Below are positions 10,935 to 18,355 of a stretch of DNA of 62,959 nt, piece after piece. Source of the stretch: Acidimicrobiia bacterium (GTDB lineage: Bacteria > Actinomycetota > Acidimicrobiia > Spongiisociales > UBA11373); contig JBBDMM010000016.1 in assembly GCA_040878325.1 (NCBI GenBank), positions 69,354 through 132,312 on the forward strand, in the 5' to 3' direction. The notes under the pieces were generated by a model. That model had not been told where the DNA came from. It saw only the letters and a list, made by a program, of their open reading frames with translations, and did no database searches. The position numbers and the translations under genes are program-made. Positions within the stretch are counted from its first letter, which is position 1. The number at the start of each line of letters is the position of its first letter.

Positions 10935-11630
10935 ATGCGAATCCGGGTATTCAACAGCGCCGAGGCCCTCGCCGACGCCGCCGCCGACGAGGTGGAGGCG
11001 TGGCTCCGCATCGTTGCCGATCCCCGAACCATTGGTCTCGCCGGTGGCAATACGCCCCGCCGCACCTATGAGCTACTGGCCACCCGCCGCCTCGGATGGT
11101 CGGACATCGACGGATGGCTCACCGACGAGCGCCATGTCCCCCGCAACCACGAGGACAGCAACGCCGGAATGATCCGCCGTGCCCTGTTCGATCAGGTGCC
11201 GGCAACGCTCCATGAAATTCCCTGGGACGAGGCGCCCGATGCCGCCGCCAGCTACGAGTCAACCCTGCGACAGGTCCTGCCAGCGGGACCGAATGGGCGT
11301 CCCCAGCCCGGCCTGGTGCTGCTCGGAGTCGGCGACGACGGCCACACCGCTTCGCTGTTCCCGGGGTCCCCCGTGCTCGAGGAGGTGGAACGTGACTTCG
11401 TCGCCATCGAGGTTCCCGGCCGGGGCTGGCGGTTCACTGCGACGATCCCGATGCTGGCGCGGGCACGGCGGACCTTGTTCCTCGTATCGGGGGCCGCGAA
11501 GGCGGACATCGTCGCCGAGATCCTCGAAGGCACGAGCGACCTTCCCGCCGCCCGGGTTTCCCAGGCGAGCCGCGACGCAATGTGGCTGCTGGATGCCGCC
11601 GCAGCCTCGCGGCTCCACGACTACTCCTGA
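10935..11630 (+). CDS. pgl: 6-Phosphogluconolactonase
   Basis: A 231-aa NagB/RpiA/SCP-like enzyme that hydrolyses 6-phosphogluconolactone in the oxidative pentose phosphate pathway. Motifs: GLAGGNTPRRTYELL near the N-terminus, WLTDERHVPRNHEDSNAGM, and the catalytic GVGDDGHTASLFPGSP. The length matches bacterial Pgl. It stands alone here without zwf or gnd and is divergent from the acyl-CoA ligase. Confidence 0.92.
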   Translation: MRIRVFNSAEALADAAADEVEAWLRIVADPRTIGLAGGNTPRRTYELLATRRLGWSDIDGWLTDERHVPRNHEDSNAGMIRRALFDQVPATLHEIPWDEAPDAAASYESTLRQVLPAGPNGRPQPGLVLLGVGDDGHTASLFPGSPVLEEVERDFVAIEVPGRGWRFTATIPMLARARRTLFLVSGAAKADIVAEILEGTSDLPAARVSQASRDAMWLLDAAAASRLHDYS

Positions 11631-11638
11631 CGCCGGCT

Positions 11639-12028
11639 CTACTCCGCCAAGCCAAGCAGTCCGATCAGGTAGCGGGACACCGCGCTGTCCGGATCGAGAT
11701 CGGCACGGCGGAAGGCCTCCGCTTGCAGGGCCCCGAGTTCGCACTCCAACGCCACTGCCCGCGCGTCGAGGGCATCGCCTTGCTGGTGGAGGGCGACCAG
11801 GGGCTCGGGCCATGTCTCCGGATCGGCCACCGTCGCGGCGGGAGTGTCGTCGAGCACTTCGATCAAGATCTCGAACCAGCCCGCCATGTCTTCGGCCAGC
11901 CGGTCGCAGGTGTCATCGACAATCGTGGTCGTCGTAGTCGGACCCGGCGGTGCGGTAGTGGGTGGCGCGACGGTCCCCGAGTCGCAAGCAGCGACGAGGA
12001 CGACAAGCAGAAGAGCAGCACGCTTCAC
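11639..12028 (-). CDS. Hypothetical lipoprotein
   Basis: A 129-aa exported lipoprotein of unknown function. It has a short signal peptide with lipobox VAAC at residues 12-15, a Thr/Pro-rich linker typical of this genome's lipoproteins, and then a helical acidic domain with paired Cys residues (DTCDRLAEDM and ALECELGAL) that could form a disulfide outside the cell. The GTG start is supported by TACGCT six nt upstream. It converges with pgl, separated by 8 nt. Confidence 0.7.
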   Translation of the reverse strand: MKRAALLLVVLVAACDSGTVAPPTTAPPGPTTTTTIVDDTCDRLAEDMAGWFEILIEVLDDTPAATVADPETWPEPLVALHQQGDALDARAVALECELGALQAEAFRRADLDPDSAVSRYLIGLLGLAE

Positions 12029-12034
12029 GATCAG

Positions 12035-12040
12035 AGCGTA
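12035..12040 (-). promoter_or_regulatory. -10-like TACGCT for lipoprotein
   Basis: TACGCT on the minus strand ends 6 nt before the GTG at 12028. Confidence 0.4.
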
Positions 12041-12194
12041 GGAAGGAAATTGGCGTCTCCCCCCGGCCTCCGGGGGAGTACCCCGAAGGGGGGAGGGGGC
12101 AGCTGACCCTGCGAGCAGGACTGGAGCCGGGTCTTAAGAAGTCGTGAGACCGCACGCTGTCTCCGCTGCCCCCTCCGCCTCGCTTCGCTCGGCA

Positions 12195-12219
12195 CCTCCC
12201 CCGCCGACGGCAGGGGAGG
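12195..12219 (-). terminator. Probable terminator of the BMC operon
   Basis: A stem of CCTCCCC with GGGGAGG, continued inward by GCC/GGC, sits 19 nt past the last BMC gene. A second G/C-rich hairpin lies at 12057-12093. Between them, 12178-12192 holds one copy of the 15-mer CCTCGCTTCGCTCGG, which recurs at 36457 and 37508. Confidence 0.5.
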
Positions 12220-12237
12220 ACGCCCGGCGGGCGGCTG

Positions 12238-12525
12238 TCAGACCTCGACCGACTCCCCATCCACCTGCAACTCATCGACTATTCCGACGATCACCGAACG
12301 GATCGGCGCGGTGGTGTTACCGACCACTTGCCGCGCCGAGTTTCCTTCATCCACGATGAGCACCATCTCCCCGGCGCCGGCCCCGACGGTGTCGACGCAG
12401 ATCAGGTATCCCCCGGTGTCGGCCCCACCGGCGTCGAGCAAGTCACAGATCAGCAGGCGGCGGTTGTCGAAGATCGGGTGGTTGATCGTCGAGACGACAT
12501 TCCCCGCGACCCTTCCGAGCTTCAC
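12238..12525 (-). CDS. BMC-P pentamer shell protein (EutN/CcmL), third copy
   Basis: A 95-aa EutN/CcmL-family protein. Pentamers of this fold cap the vertices of bacterial microcompartments. It begins MKLGRVAGNVVSTINHP and shows the family core YLICVDTVGAGAGEMVLIVDEG followed by SARQVVGN and VIVGIVDEL. It is the last gene of the operon and overlaps the preceding BMC-P gene by ATGA. Three different BMC-P genes in one operon imply vertices of mixed or alternative composition. Confidence 0.93.
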   Translation of the reverse strand: MKLGRVAGNVVSTINHPIFDNRRLLICDLLDAGGADTGGYLICVDTVGAGAGEMVLIVDEGNSARQVVGNTTAPIRSVIVGIVDELQVDGESVEV

Positions 12526-12794
12526 GAGGACCGCTCCACGTGGTCGACGATGCCCACGATGGCGTGGTCCACGGGCACGAACTGCACCGGCATCGCCAAC
12601 GCCGCCTCGCGGCTGCTCACGATGTAGACCAGCTCGCCAGGGCCGGCCATCGCCACCGCGTCGGCGGCGACCACCGGCTGGCCATCGGGCTCCTGCTCCC
12701 GGTCGAGCGGTTGAACGAGCAGGAACCGAACGCCGTCGAGCCCCTCGTACTTGACGGTCGCCACGACCGTGCCGATCACCTCAGCGAGCTGCAT
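12522..12794 (-). CDS. BMC-P pentamer shell protein (EutN/CcmL), second copy
   Basis: A 90-aa EutN/CcmL-type vertex protein: MQLAEVIGTVVATVKYEGLD, then VVAADAVAMAGPGELVYIVSS and HAIVGIVDHVE. I placed the start at the second of two adjacent ATGs (12794), which sits after GGGAGGG, though the spacing is short; 12797 is equally possible. The start overlaps the end of the BMC-T gene and the stop overlaps the next BMC-P start. It is the most divergent of the three pentamer proteins, with an Ala/Met stretch in the loop where the others have Gly/Ser. Confidence 0.9.
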   Translation of the reverse strand: MQLAEVIGTVVATVKYEGLDGVRFLLVQPLDREQEPDGQPVVAADAVAMAGPGELVYIVSSREAALAMPVQFVPVDHAIVGIVDHVERSS

Positions 12795-13374
12795 CATCCC
12801 TCCCCAGGCGATCACTGAAGTGCCGCCCTGCCAAGAGGTTGTTCCCCATCTCACTGTGGAGCTGAGGAATCACCAACGCCGCGACCAGTGACTCCGCCGC
12901 GATCCGTCCGGCCCCCGCCGCCACTGCGGCCTCGACGTCGGAGAGGGCACCACAGAAAAGGGAGTAGGCCTTGCCGCCCAGCCCGTCGGCGAGGTGAAGC
13001 TCCATCAAGAAGACGCCGGCGCCCTTGACGGCGGCGTCGGATGCCTCGATGGTCGCGGCAACGGTTCGTGTCTCGATCACGCCGAGGGACTCGCCCGACC
13101 CCGGGACCCGGACGCCTCGCACCGCTTCGATGACGGCGGGGTGAACGTCGGTGAGCAGTACCTCGTCCAGCAGCGACGCCGGGGAGGATGCCCTGCCGGC
13201 AGCCATCGCCTCCTCGACGTCGGCGACCTCGCCGGTCACGAGGACGAGGTAGTTGCCCGGATGCACCGTGCCCGCAACGAGTTCGGCCACCGCACCGCGT
13301 TTGACCATGGCGTCGCCGGCTCGGATACCTGCTGCCACCGATCCGAATTCGAGAAGCCCGATTGCCGGGTTCAC
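12781..13374 (-). CDS. BMC-T shell protein (tandem BMC domains)
   Basis: A 197-aa protein with two BMC (Pfam 00936-type) domains: AIGLLEFGSVAAGIRAGDAM begins the first and ESLGVIETRTVAATIEASDA begins the second at about residue 94. Such fusions form pseudohexameric trimers in the shell facets and often have a gated central pore for larger substrates or cofactors. The GTG start lies 2 nt after the aldehyde dehydrogenase stop. It differs from the first BMC-T of the operon, whose two halves are less alike. Confidence 0.92.
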   Translation of the reverse strand: MNPAIGLLEFGSVAAGIRAGDAMVKRGAVAELVAGTVHPGNYLVLVTGEVADVEEAMAAGRASSPASLLDEVLLTDVHPAVIEAVRGVRVPGSGESLGVIETRTVAATIEASDAAVKGAGVFLMELHLADGLGGKAYSLFCGALSDVEAAVAAGAGRIAAESLVAALVIPQLHSEMGNNLLAGRHFSDRLGRDDAAR

Positions 13375-13376
13375 GG

Positions 13377-14828
13377 TCAGACGATCCTCAGGGCGCCGAC
13401 CACCGAGATCCGACGCTCCCGGGTGAAGGTGATCGGACGGGTCATGCCGTCACCGCTCGGGCTGGCGATCGAGAACGAGGTGAACCCCTCACCGCCCTGA
13501 CCGAGCCCGGCATAGTTGGGCCCGTTGGCGATGAAGATCGACACATTGATCGAACGCGCCATCCGGGTGATCGTCGACACATTGGTCGAGTGGATCGAGG
13601 CGGTATGGCGGAAGCGGTGCTCTGAGGCGATCGCCAGCTCGATGGCGGCACCTACGTCGGGCACCCGGGTAACGGGCAGGACGGGCATCATCTGCTCGGT
13701 CCAAACGAGGCTGTGCTCGTTGGGGACCTCTGCGACCAGCAACCGCGGGTCCCCGTCGACATCGACCCCGGCCGCAGCAGCGATGTCGCGGGCGTTCTTC
13801 CCGATCCACGACCGGTTGATCACCCCCGGCTTCCCGGCGGGGCCCATCGTCTCGAAGATCACCCGCTCCACCTTGCGGAGTTCATGTTCCTTGAGCACGT
13901 ACGCGCCTTGGCGTCCCATCGCCCGCACCAGGTCGTCGGCGATGGCCCGCACCGCGATGACCGTCTTCTCGTCAGTGCAGATGACGTTGTTGTCGAAAGA
14001 TGCCCCGGCGACGATGTCGCGGGCGGCCTTCTCGATGTCGGCGGTCTCATCGACCACGGCAGGTGGATTGCCCGGTCCGGCGGTGATCGCCCGCTTGTCC
14101 GTTTTCAGGGCCTCACGAACCACCGCCGGCCCTCCGGTGACAAGCAGCACCCGGACCTGGGGATGCTGCATCAGCGCCTGGGCGCTCTCGATGGTCGGCT
14201 CGGGGATGGCCGTGACCAGGTTGCTCGGACCCCCGGCGGCGAGGATCGCCCGGTTTATGAGGCGGATGTTCTCGGCGGACACCCGCTTTGCGTTGGGATG
14301 GACGTTGAAGACGACGCCGTTGCCGCCGCTGAGTACTGCAATCGTGTTGTTGATGATCGTCGAGGTGGGATTGGTGGTGGGAGTGACCGCCCCGATGAGT
14401 CCGAAGGGGGCGTGCTCGGTGACCATCATGCCGCTTGATCCAGTCTCGATCAGCGGTGCGAGATCCTCCGGACCGGGGGTGCGGGTCGCCACCAGGATGT
14501 TCTTGCGGATCTTGTCCTCGACCCTGCCCAGACCGGTCTCGGCGTGAGCCGCCTCGGCGAGATACTCGGCCTTCTCCACCATCGACTTGCGGATCGACGC
14601 GATGACGGCCTCGTGCAGATCCGTGCCGGCGGCGGCATACGTTCGCTGAGCGGCCTCGGCGGCATTCACCGCCTCGTCGATCGTGCCGAAGATGCCCTCA
14701 CCGAGGGCCGCGTCCGGGATCGCCGCGGGAATCCGGGGGTTGGTCGGTAGCCGATCCGGCGTGCCGCCGAGACGCTCGCGCACCCGGGCGATGACCGCCT
14801 GGACCTCTTGCTCGCTGAACTTTGTCAC
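13377..14828 (-). CDS. CoA-acylating aldehyde dehydrogenase (PduP/EutE-like)
   Basis: A 483-aa dehydrogenase expected to oxidise an aldehyde, here acetaldehyde from DeoC, to acyl-CoA with NAD+ in the shell lumen. The catalytic Cys is in [29 protein letters not shown] and [10 protein letters not shown] are typical of the PduP/EutE group. The first about 20 residues ([19 protein letters not shown]) form an amphipathic helix followed by a Pro-rich linker, which is the form of an encapsulation peptide. The start overlaps the BMC-P stop by ATGA. Confidence 0.93.
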   Translation of the reverse strand: MTKFSEQEVQAVIARVRERLGGTPDRLPTNPRIPAAIPDAALGEGIFGTIDEAVNAAEAAQRTYAAAGTDLHEAVIASIRKSMVEKAEYLAEAAHAETGLGRVEDKIRKNILVATRTPGPEDLAPLIETGSSGMMVTEHAPFGLIGAVTPTTNPTSTIINNTIAVLSGGNGVVFNVHPNAKRVSAENIRLINRAILAAGGPSNLVTAIPEPTIESAQALMQHPQVRVLLVTGGPAVVREALKTDKRAITAGPGNPPAVVDETADIEKAARDIVAGASFDNNVICTDEKTVIAVRAIADDLVRAMGRQGAYVLKEHELRKVERVIFETMGPAGKPGVINRSWIGKNARDIAAAAGVDVDGDPRLLVAEVPNEHSLVWTEQMMPVLPVTRVPDVGAAIELAIASEHRFRHTASIHSTNVSTITRMARSINVSIFIANGPNYAGLGQGGEGFTSFSIASPSGDGMTRPITFTRERRISVVGALRIV

Positions 14829-15112
14829 TTGGTGAACTTCACTTCGCCGCCGACCTCCCAGGTGTCGACGATCGCCATCACCACGGCATCGCAGGGCCGG
14901 TCCCTGGTCGCCTCGGTCTGCCGGGCGGAGGATCCGGTGGCGAACATGACGACCTCACCGACACCCGCGCCCACCGCGTCCGCCGCGATCACGTACCCGC
15001 CGGAGTCGTCACCTTCGACGTCGACTTGTTTGATCACGAGGAATTTGAGCCCCTCCATCGTGGGCTCTTTCTCGCTGGCGACGAGTGTCCCCGCGACGCG
15101 GCCGAGTAGCAC
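14825..15112 (-). CDS. BMC-P pentamer shell protein (EutN/CcmL), first copy
   Basis: A 95-aa vertex protein of the EutN/CcmL family: [40 protein letters not shown] and a SSARQTE turn, ending [12 protein letters not shown]. The GTG start lies 18 nt after the BMC-H stop, and the gene overlaps the aldehyde dehydrogenase by 4 nt. It is the copy closest to canonical CcmL/EutN. Confidence 0.93.
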   Translation of the reverse strand: MLLGRVAGTLVASEKEPTMEGLKFLVIKQVDVEGDDSGGYVIAADAVGAGVGEVVMFATGSSARQTEATRDRPCDAVVMAIVDTWEVGGEVKFTK

Positions 15113-15130
15113 GAGGTGCTCCCCGCCTTT

Positions 15131-15433
15131 CTAGGAAGACTCCGCCGCGGCCTCGTCGGCCCGGCCGAGCGGGAGGATCATGTCGATGTTGACGTGGGGG
15201 CGGGCGATGACGTGAGTGGAAACCACTTCGCCGACCTTCTCCGCACCACGAACCCCGGCATCGATCGCCGCCTTGACGGCGGCAACGTCCCCGCGCACGA
15301 CGGCAGTCACGTAGCCGCCGCCGGTCTTCTCGTACGACACGAGTTCGACCTTGGCGGCCTTCACCATCGCGTCCGCCGCCTCGACCATCGCGGCAAAACC
15401 GCGGGTCTCGATCATTCCGAGTGCTTCAGCCAT
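15131..15433 (-). CDS. BMC-H hexameric shell protein
   Basis: A 100-aa single-domain BMC protein, the main facet tile of the shell. It starts [20 protein letters not shown], contains [21 protein letters not shown], where the GGG turn lines the pore region, and ends [14 protein letters not shown] before an acidic tail. I used the ATG at 15433, which has AGGAA upstream and matches the family start, rather than an in-frame ATG at 15529. It is the only BMC-H gene in the operon. Confidence 0.95.
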   Translation of the reverse strand: MAEALGMIETRGFAAMVEAADAMVKAAKVELVSYEKTGGGYVTAVVRGDVAAVKAAIDAGVRGAEKVGEVVSTHVIARPHVNIDMILPLGRADEAAAESS

Positions 15434-15467
15434 GGGCTTTCGCTGTTCCTTTCTTTCCTTGAACCGA

Positions 15468-16094
15468 TCAAGTGGCTTCGCGGCCCTCGAGGCCCTCGAG
15501 CGCCCCGACCGCCGCGCGCCACCCGACATCGATGTCGCTCTCCTCGCCCCCGAGATAGACGCGCCCTAGCGATCCGAACGACCGCACCTCGAGCACGTTG
15601 ATGTTCGCCGCCTTCTCTGCCTCGTTGGCGGCCAACGGGGCATAGGAGGCAGGTTCCATCTCGAGCACATAGAGCGTCTGACCAGGGATGAGCATCTGGC
15701 CGTGCCTCATCCTGTTGATCAACTGCGCCTGGTGATCGTCGACCCGGCGGATGATCTGGCTCGAGGCAATACGGGGTTTGATCCGGTCACTCTCCGATGC
15801 CCCAATGTCCTCGAGGATCGCCGCTCCCGCCGCCCGCACCTCGGCCTGCGACGGTGAATGGATCTCGAGAAGGCCGAAAAATCGCTCGACGATCTGCATC
15901 CCGGGCTTCACCTGCGTCGACTTCAGGGCGACGTCGGTAACCCGGTTGATCTCGATGCCCGGAGAGATCTCGATGTAGAGAGAAGCGTCCCCCGCCAGCG
16001 GGAGAAAGCCCTGGGCCACCGTGCCCAGGAACGCCGCGTACTGGGGCTGCAGGCTGTCCAGGAACGAATAGCCCCGGAGGTCAATACCGCTCAC
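15468..16094 (-). CDS. BMC-T shell protein, divergent type
   Basis: A 208-aa trimeric shell protein resembling the BMC-T proteins of mycobacterial-type and SPU microcompartments. The first half holds [20 protein letters not shown] and [40 protein letters not shown] follows, and the second half ends [20 protein letters not shown]. The GTG start overlaps the deoC stop by 14 nt. It shares little sequence with the other BMC-T at 12781, so the shell likely has two distinct pseudohexamers. Confidence 0.88.
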   Translation of the reverse strand: MSGIDLRGYSFLDSLQPQYAAFLGTVAQGFLPLAGDASLYIEISPGIEINRVTDVALKSTQVKPGMQIVERFFGLLEIHSPSQAEVRAAGAAILEDIGASESDRIKPRIASSQIIRRVDDHQAQLINRMRHGQMLIPGQTLYVLEMEPASYAPLAANEAEKAANINVLEVRSFGSLGRVYLGGEESDIDVGWRAAVGALEGLEGREAT

Positions 16095-16938
16095 TCGTTG
16101 TCCCTCCCGTCACGATCTGAACTCCTGCCGATGCACCGATCCTCGTCGCTCCGGCAGCAATCATCTGCCGGACGTCGTCGGCGTTGCGGATTCCGCCCGA
16201 CGCCTTGACCCCGACCTTGGGGCCTACTGCCTCCCTCATCAACGCCACGTCGTACACCGTGGCGCCACCGCCCCCGAAACCGGTCGAGGTCTTCACGAAG
16301 TCTGCCTTGGCTTTCACGGCCAATCGCGATCCGATCACCTTCTCTTCGTCGGTGAGCATGGCAGTTTCGAGTATCACCTTGCACACCGCTCCGGCCTCGC
16401 GGCAGGCCTCGGCCACCCCGGCGACGTCGCGCTCGACGAGAGAGTGGTCTTGCGACTTGAGCGCACCCACGTTGATGACCATATCGATTTCACGGGCGCC
16501 GTCGCGGATCGCCCGGCGGGCCTCCATGGCCTTGATCTCCGGCATAGATGCCCCGAACGGGAAGCCCACCACGGCACACGCCACCACATCGGAGCCCTTG
16601 AGATTGTCGGCGACCCGTTTGACCCAGTACGGATTGACGCAGACGGAAGCGAACCCATACTCCCGCGCCTCGGTGCACATGCGGTCGATCTCGGCGGTGG
16701 TGGCATCGGGGCGGAGAAGCGTGTGGTCGATGAATCCCGCCAGGTCGGTTGGCACGTCGGCCCCGAGTCCGTTGAACGACACCCGGGTGGCACCGGCAGC
16801 CAGCACCGACCGCACTTTGTCGGCAGAGTGGGCGACGCAGTCACCGACACAGGCAAGGCAGTCATCCCAGGACTCGCCGGCCACCGCGGCCAGCACTTCC
16901 CGCGTGATCGCCTCGATCAGCTCGTCGCGCTCGCTCAT
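16081..16938 (-). CDS. deoC: Deoxyribose-phosphate aldolase with encapsulation peptide
   Basis: A 285-aa DERA (class I aldolase) that would cleave 2-deoxyribose-5-phosphate to acetaldehyde and glyceraldehyde-3-phosphate. The Schiff-base Lys is in [13 protein letters not shown], the Asp in [13 protein letters not shown] and the second Lys in [14 protein letters not shown]. The N-terminus is extended by about 65 residues over minimal DERA: first an amphipathic helix ([20 protein letters not shown]) of encapsulation-peptide form, then a Cys cluster [11 protein letters not shown] (Cys27, 30, 34). The ATG at 16938 overlaps the upstream RpiB stop by 4 nt. A longer frame upstream belongs to the rpiB region. 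Confidence 0.93.
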   Translation of the reverse strand: MSERDELIEAITREVLAAVAGESWDDCLACVGDCVAHSADKVRSVLAAGATRVSFNGLGADVPTDLAGFIDHTLLRPDATTAEIDRMCTEAREYGFASVCVNPYWVKRVADNLKGSDVVACAVVGFPFGASMPEIKAMEARRAIRDGAREIDMVINVGALKSQDHSLVERDVAGVAEACREAGAVCKVILETAMLTDEEKVIGSRLAVKAKADFVKTSTGFGGGGATVYDVALMREAVGPKVGVKASGGIRNADDVRQMIAAGATRIGASAGVQIVTGGTTSERY

Positions 16939-17528
16939 ACCGCCTCCCCCATGCGCCGGCGGGCATCGAGGGCCTCGATCATCGCCACCCGGCGAGCATG
17001 GCGCCCCTCGCCCCAGGGCGTGGCGAGCCACTCCTCGACGATCTGCCACGCCAGCGTCTCCCCGATCAGCCCGGCGCCGAGCGTGAGCACATTGGCGTGA
17101 TTGTGTTCCCGGCTGTTGCGCGCCGAGGACAGGTCGTAACAGAGCGCCGCCCTCACCCCCGCCACCTTGTTGGCGACCATCGCCGACCCGATGCCGGCCC
17201 CGTCGATCACGATGCCGGCAACGCATTCCCCGGAAGCCACTTTTTCGGCGACCGCCAACGCAAAGTCGGGATAGTCGACCGCCTCGGACGAATCCGTGCC
17301 GCAGTCGACCACCTCGCGGCCGGTTTCGCGCAACCGGAACCCGATCCGCTCTTTGAGGCGGAAGCCCCCGTGGTCGGCCCCGATGGCGATCTTGCCGGCG
17401 ACCGATACGCCCGCGCCACTCTCTGCCGAGGGCGCGGCAGCGGGCTGGTTGGAGGAGGCGACCGAATCGACGACGCGCGTCACGAGAGCGCGCACGTCCT
17501 CTTCGCTTGGAAGTTGGCGGCCGGGCAC
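16935..17528 (-). CDS. BMC-associated RpiB-like isomerase with encapsulation peptide
   Basis: A 197-aa RpiB/LacAB-family protein, first gene of the BMC operon. Residues about 6-25 ([20 protein letters not shown]) form an amphipathic helix followed by an Ala/Pro/Ser linker, so it is likely cargo. The catalytic domain starts at [16 protein letters not shown]. The usual base Cys (Cys65 of the other RpiB in this window) is Asp109 in [17 protein letters not shown], while the [13 protein letters not shown] motif is kept. Its reaction may therefore differ from ordinary ribose-5-phosphate isomerisation. The GTG start has GATAAT 5 nt upstream. Confidence 0.9.
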   Translation of the reverse strand: MPGRQLPSEEDVRALVTRVVDSVASSNQPAAAPSAESGAGVSVAGKIAIGADHGGFRLKERIGFRLRETGREVVDCGTDSSEAVDYPDFALAVAEKVASGECVAGIVIDGAGIGSAMVANKVAGVRAALCYDLSSARNSREHNHANVLTLGAGLIGETLAWQIVEEWLATPWGEGRHARRVAMIEALDARRRMGEAV

Positions 17529-17533
17529 ATTCG

Positions 17534-17539
17534 ATTATC
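17534..17539 (-). promoter_or_regulatory. Probable leaderless promoter of the BMC operon
   Basis: GATAAT ends 5 nt before the GTG of the first BMC gene and there is no Shine-Dalgarno. No good -35 box is evident. It lies in the divergent gap shared with the HTH gene. Confidence 0.45.
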
Positions 17540-17576
17540 CCACGCCGCCGCGGGGGAAGCGGGATGAGGGGCAGGA

Positions 17577-17636
17577 GTCAAGAATCAAGAATCAAGAATC
17601 TTTCTGGCTCTTGGCTCTTGACTCTCGATTCTCTTG
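17577..17636. repeat. Palindromic heptamer array, TCAAGAA type
   Basis: Three TCAAGAA units (17578-17598), a 9-nt spacer, then CTCTTGG, CTCTTGA, CTCTCGA in the inverted sense. It sits in the BMC/HTH divergent gap, upstream of both starts. The word CTCTTGACTCTCGA (17615-17628) recurs at 18304-18317 on the other side of the HTH gene. Confidence 0.85.
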
Positions 17637-17638
17637 CG

Positions 17639-17644
17639 TAACCT
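17639..17644 (+). promoter_or_regulatory. -10-like TAACCT for HTH gene
   Basis: TAACCT ends 6 nt before the ATG at 17651, directly after the heptamer array. Confidence 0.4.
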
Positions 17645-17650
17645 CTCGGC

Positions 17651-18283
17651 ATGTCCGACCCTGCCTTCACCTGGGATCGACGGCCGGGCCCGAGCGAGCA
17701 GAAGCGGAAGACCCGCCACGAGGTGCCGGCCGAGCCGGCGCCGCCGCTCGGCGGCCGGATCACGCTCAAGGAGGCCGAGCACCGGTTCGGAGTTTCGGTG
17801 GGCACGCTGCGCTCGTGGGCCCGCGATGGGGCGGTCGACGCGGTCAAGGCCGACGGGCCGAACGGCCGCCAATGGATGATCACCGCCGAGTCGGTGGCCC
17901 ATCGGATTTCTCATCGTGCGGGAAGCCCCCCGCCCGCTCCTCGAGAGGGGGCCACCGGCCCGACGGCCGACGGGACGGCGATGCTGGTACCCCGCGACGC
18001 CTGGGACCGCCTGATGGACCAATTGGGGAACATCCACGAAGCAGGCCTGATGCTGTCCGAGGCACGCGAACGGGCCGCCCGCGCCGAAACCGAAGCCGAG
18101 TTCCTCCGCGAACGTCTCGGCGAGATCCGCACCGAACGCGACGAGCTCAGGGCGGCGACCAGGACCAGGGAGATACCCCAGCCGACGGTGACGCCGGCCC
18201 CTCGAACGGCTCCGGCGGCCCCAACCCGGAGGCCCACCGCGTGGGACATGGCCAAGCGCTGGTGGCGCGGCGGTCAAGGCTGA
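17651..18283 (+). CDS. HTH (MerR/excisionase-like) coiled-coil protein
   Basis: A 210-aa protein divergent from the BMC operon. Residues about 37-80 form a winged-helix motif of MerR/excisionase type (ITLKEAEHRFGVSVGTLRSW, then the recognition segment DGAVDAVKADGPNGRQWM). A Pro/Gly-rich stretch follows, then a long charged coiled coil (residues ~130-175, LSEARERAARAETEAEFLRE), and a Trp-rich basic tail WDMAKRWWRGG that could touch membrane or DNA. Position suggests it may regulate the BMC operon, but similar small HTH-coiled-coil proteins also act elsewhere, so this is only inference. Both flanks carry the same heptamer repeat family. Confidence 0.7.
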   Translation: MSDPAFTWDRRPGPSEQKRKTRHEVPAEPAPPLGGRITLKEAEHRFGVSVGTLRSWARDGAVDAVKADGPNGRQWMITAESVAHRISHRAGSPPPAPREGATGPTADGTAMLVPRDAWDRLMDQLGNIHEAGLMLSEARERAARAETEAEFLRERLGEIRTERDELRAATRTREIPQPTVTPAPRTAPAAPTRRPTAWDMAKRWWRGGQG

Positions 18284-18326
18284 CAAGAGATCTTGACTCT
18301 TGACTCTTGACTCTCGAATCTTGACT
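18272..18326. repeat. Heptamer array, TCTTGAC type
   Basis: Three exact TCTTGAC units from 18291 to 18311, then TCTCGAA and TCTTGAC, preceded by the inverted words GTCAAG and CAAGAGA at 18274-18289. It spans the stop of the HTH gene and belongs to the same word family as 5540 and 17577. Confidence 0.85.
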
Positions 18327-18340
18327 GTTTTCCCCGCCAC

Positions 18341-18346
18341 TACCGT
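18341..18346 (+). promoter_or_regulatory. -10-like TACCGT for ABC operon
   Basis: TACCGT ends 9 nt before the ATG at 18356. It is the first promoter-like element for the four-gene ABC transporter operon. Confidence 0.3.
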
Positions 18347-18355
18347 CATCACCGC

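Noticed and set aside
16939-17226. N-terminal extension of DeoC
   Set aside because: This frame lies inside the RpiB-like gene; the ATG at 16938 with the ATGA overlap starts a clear encapsulation helix.
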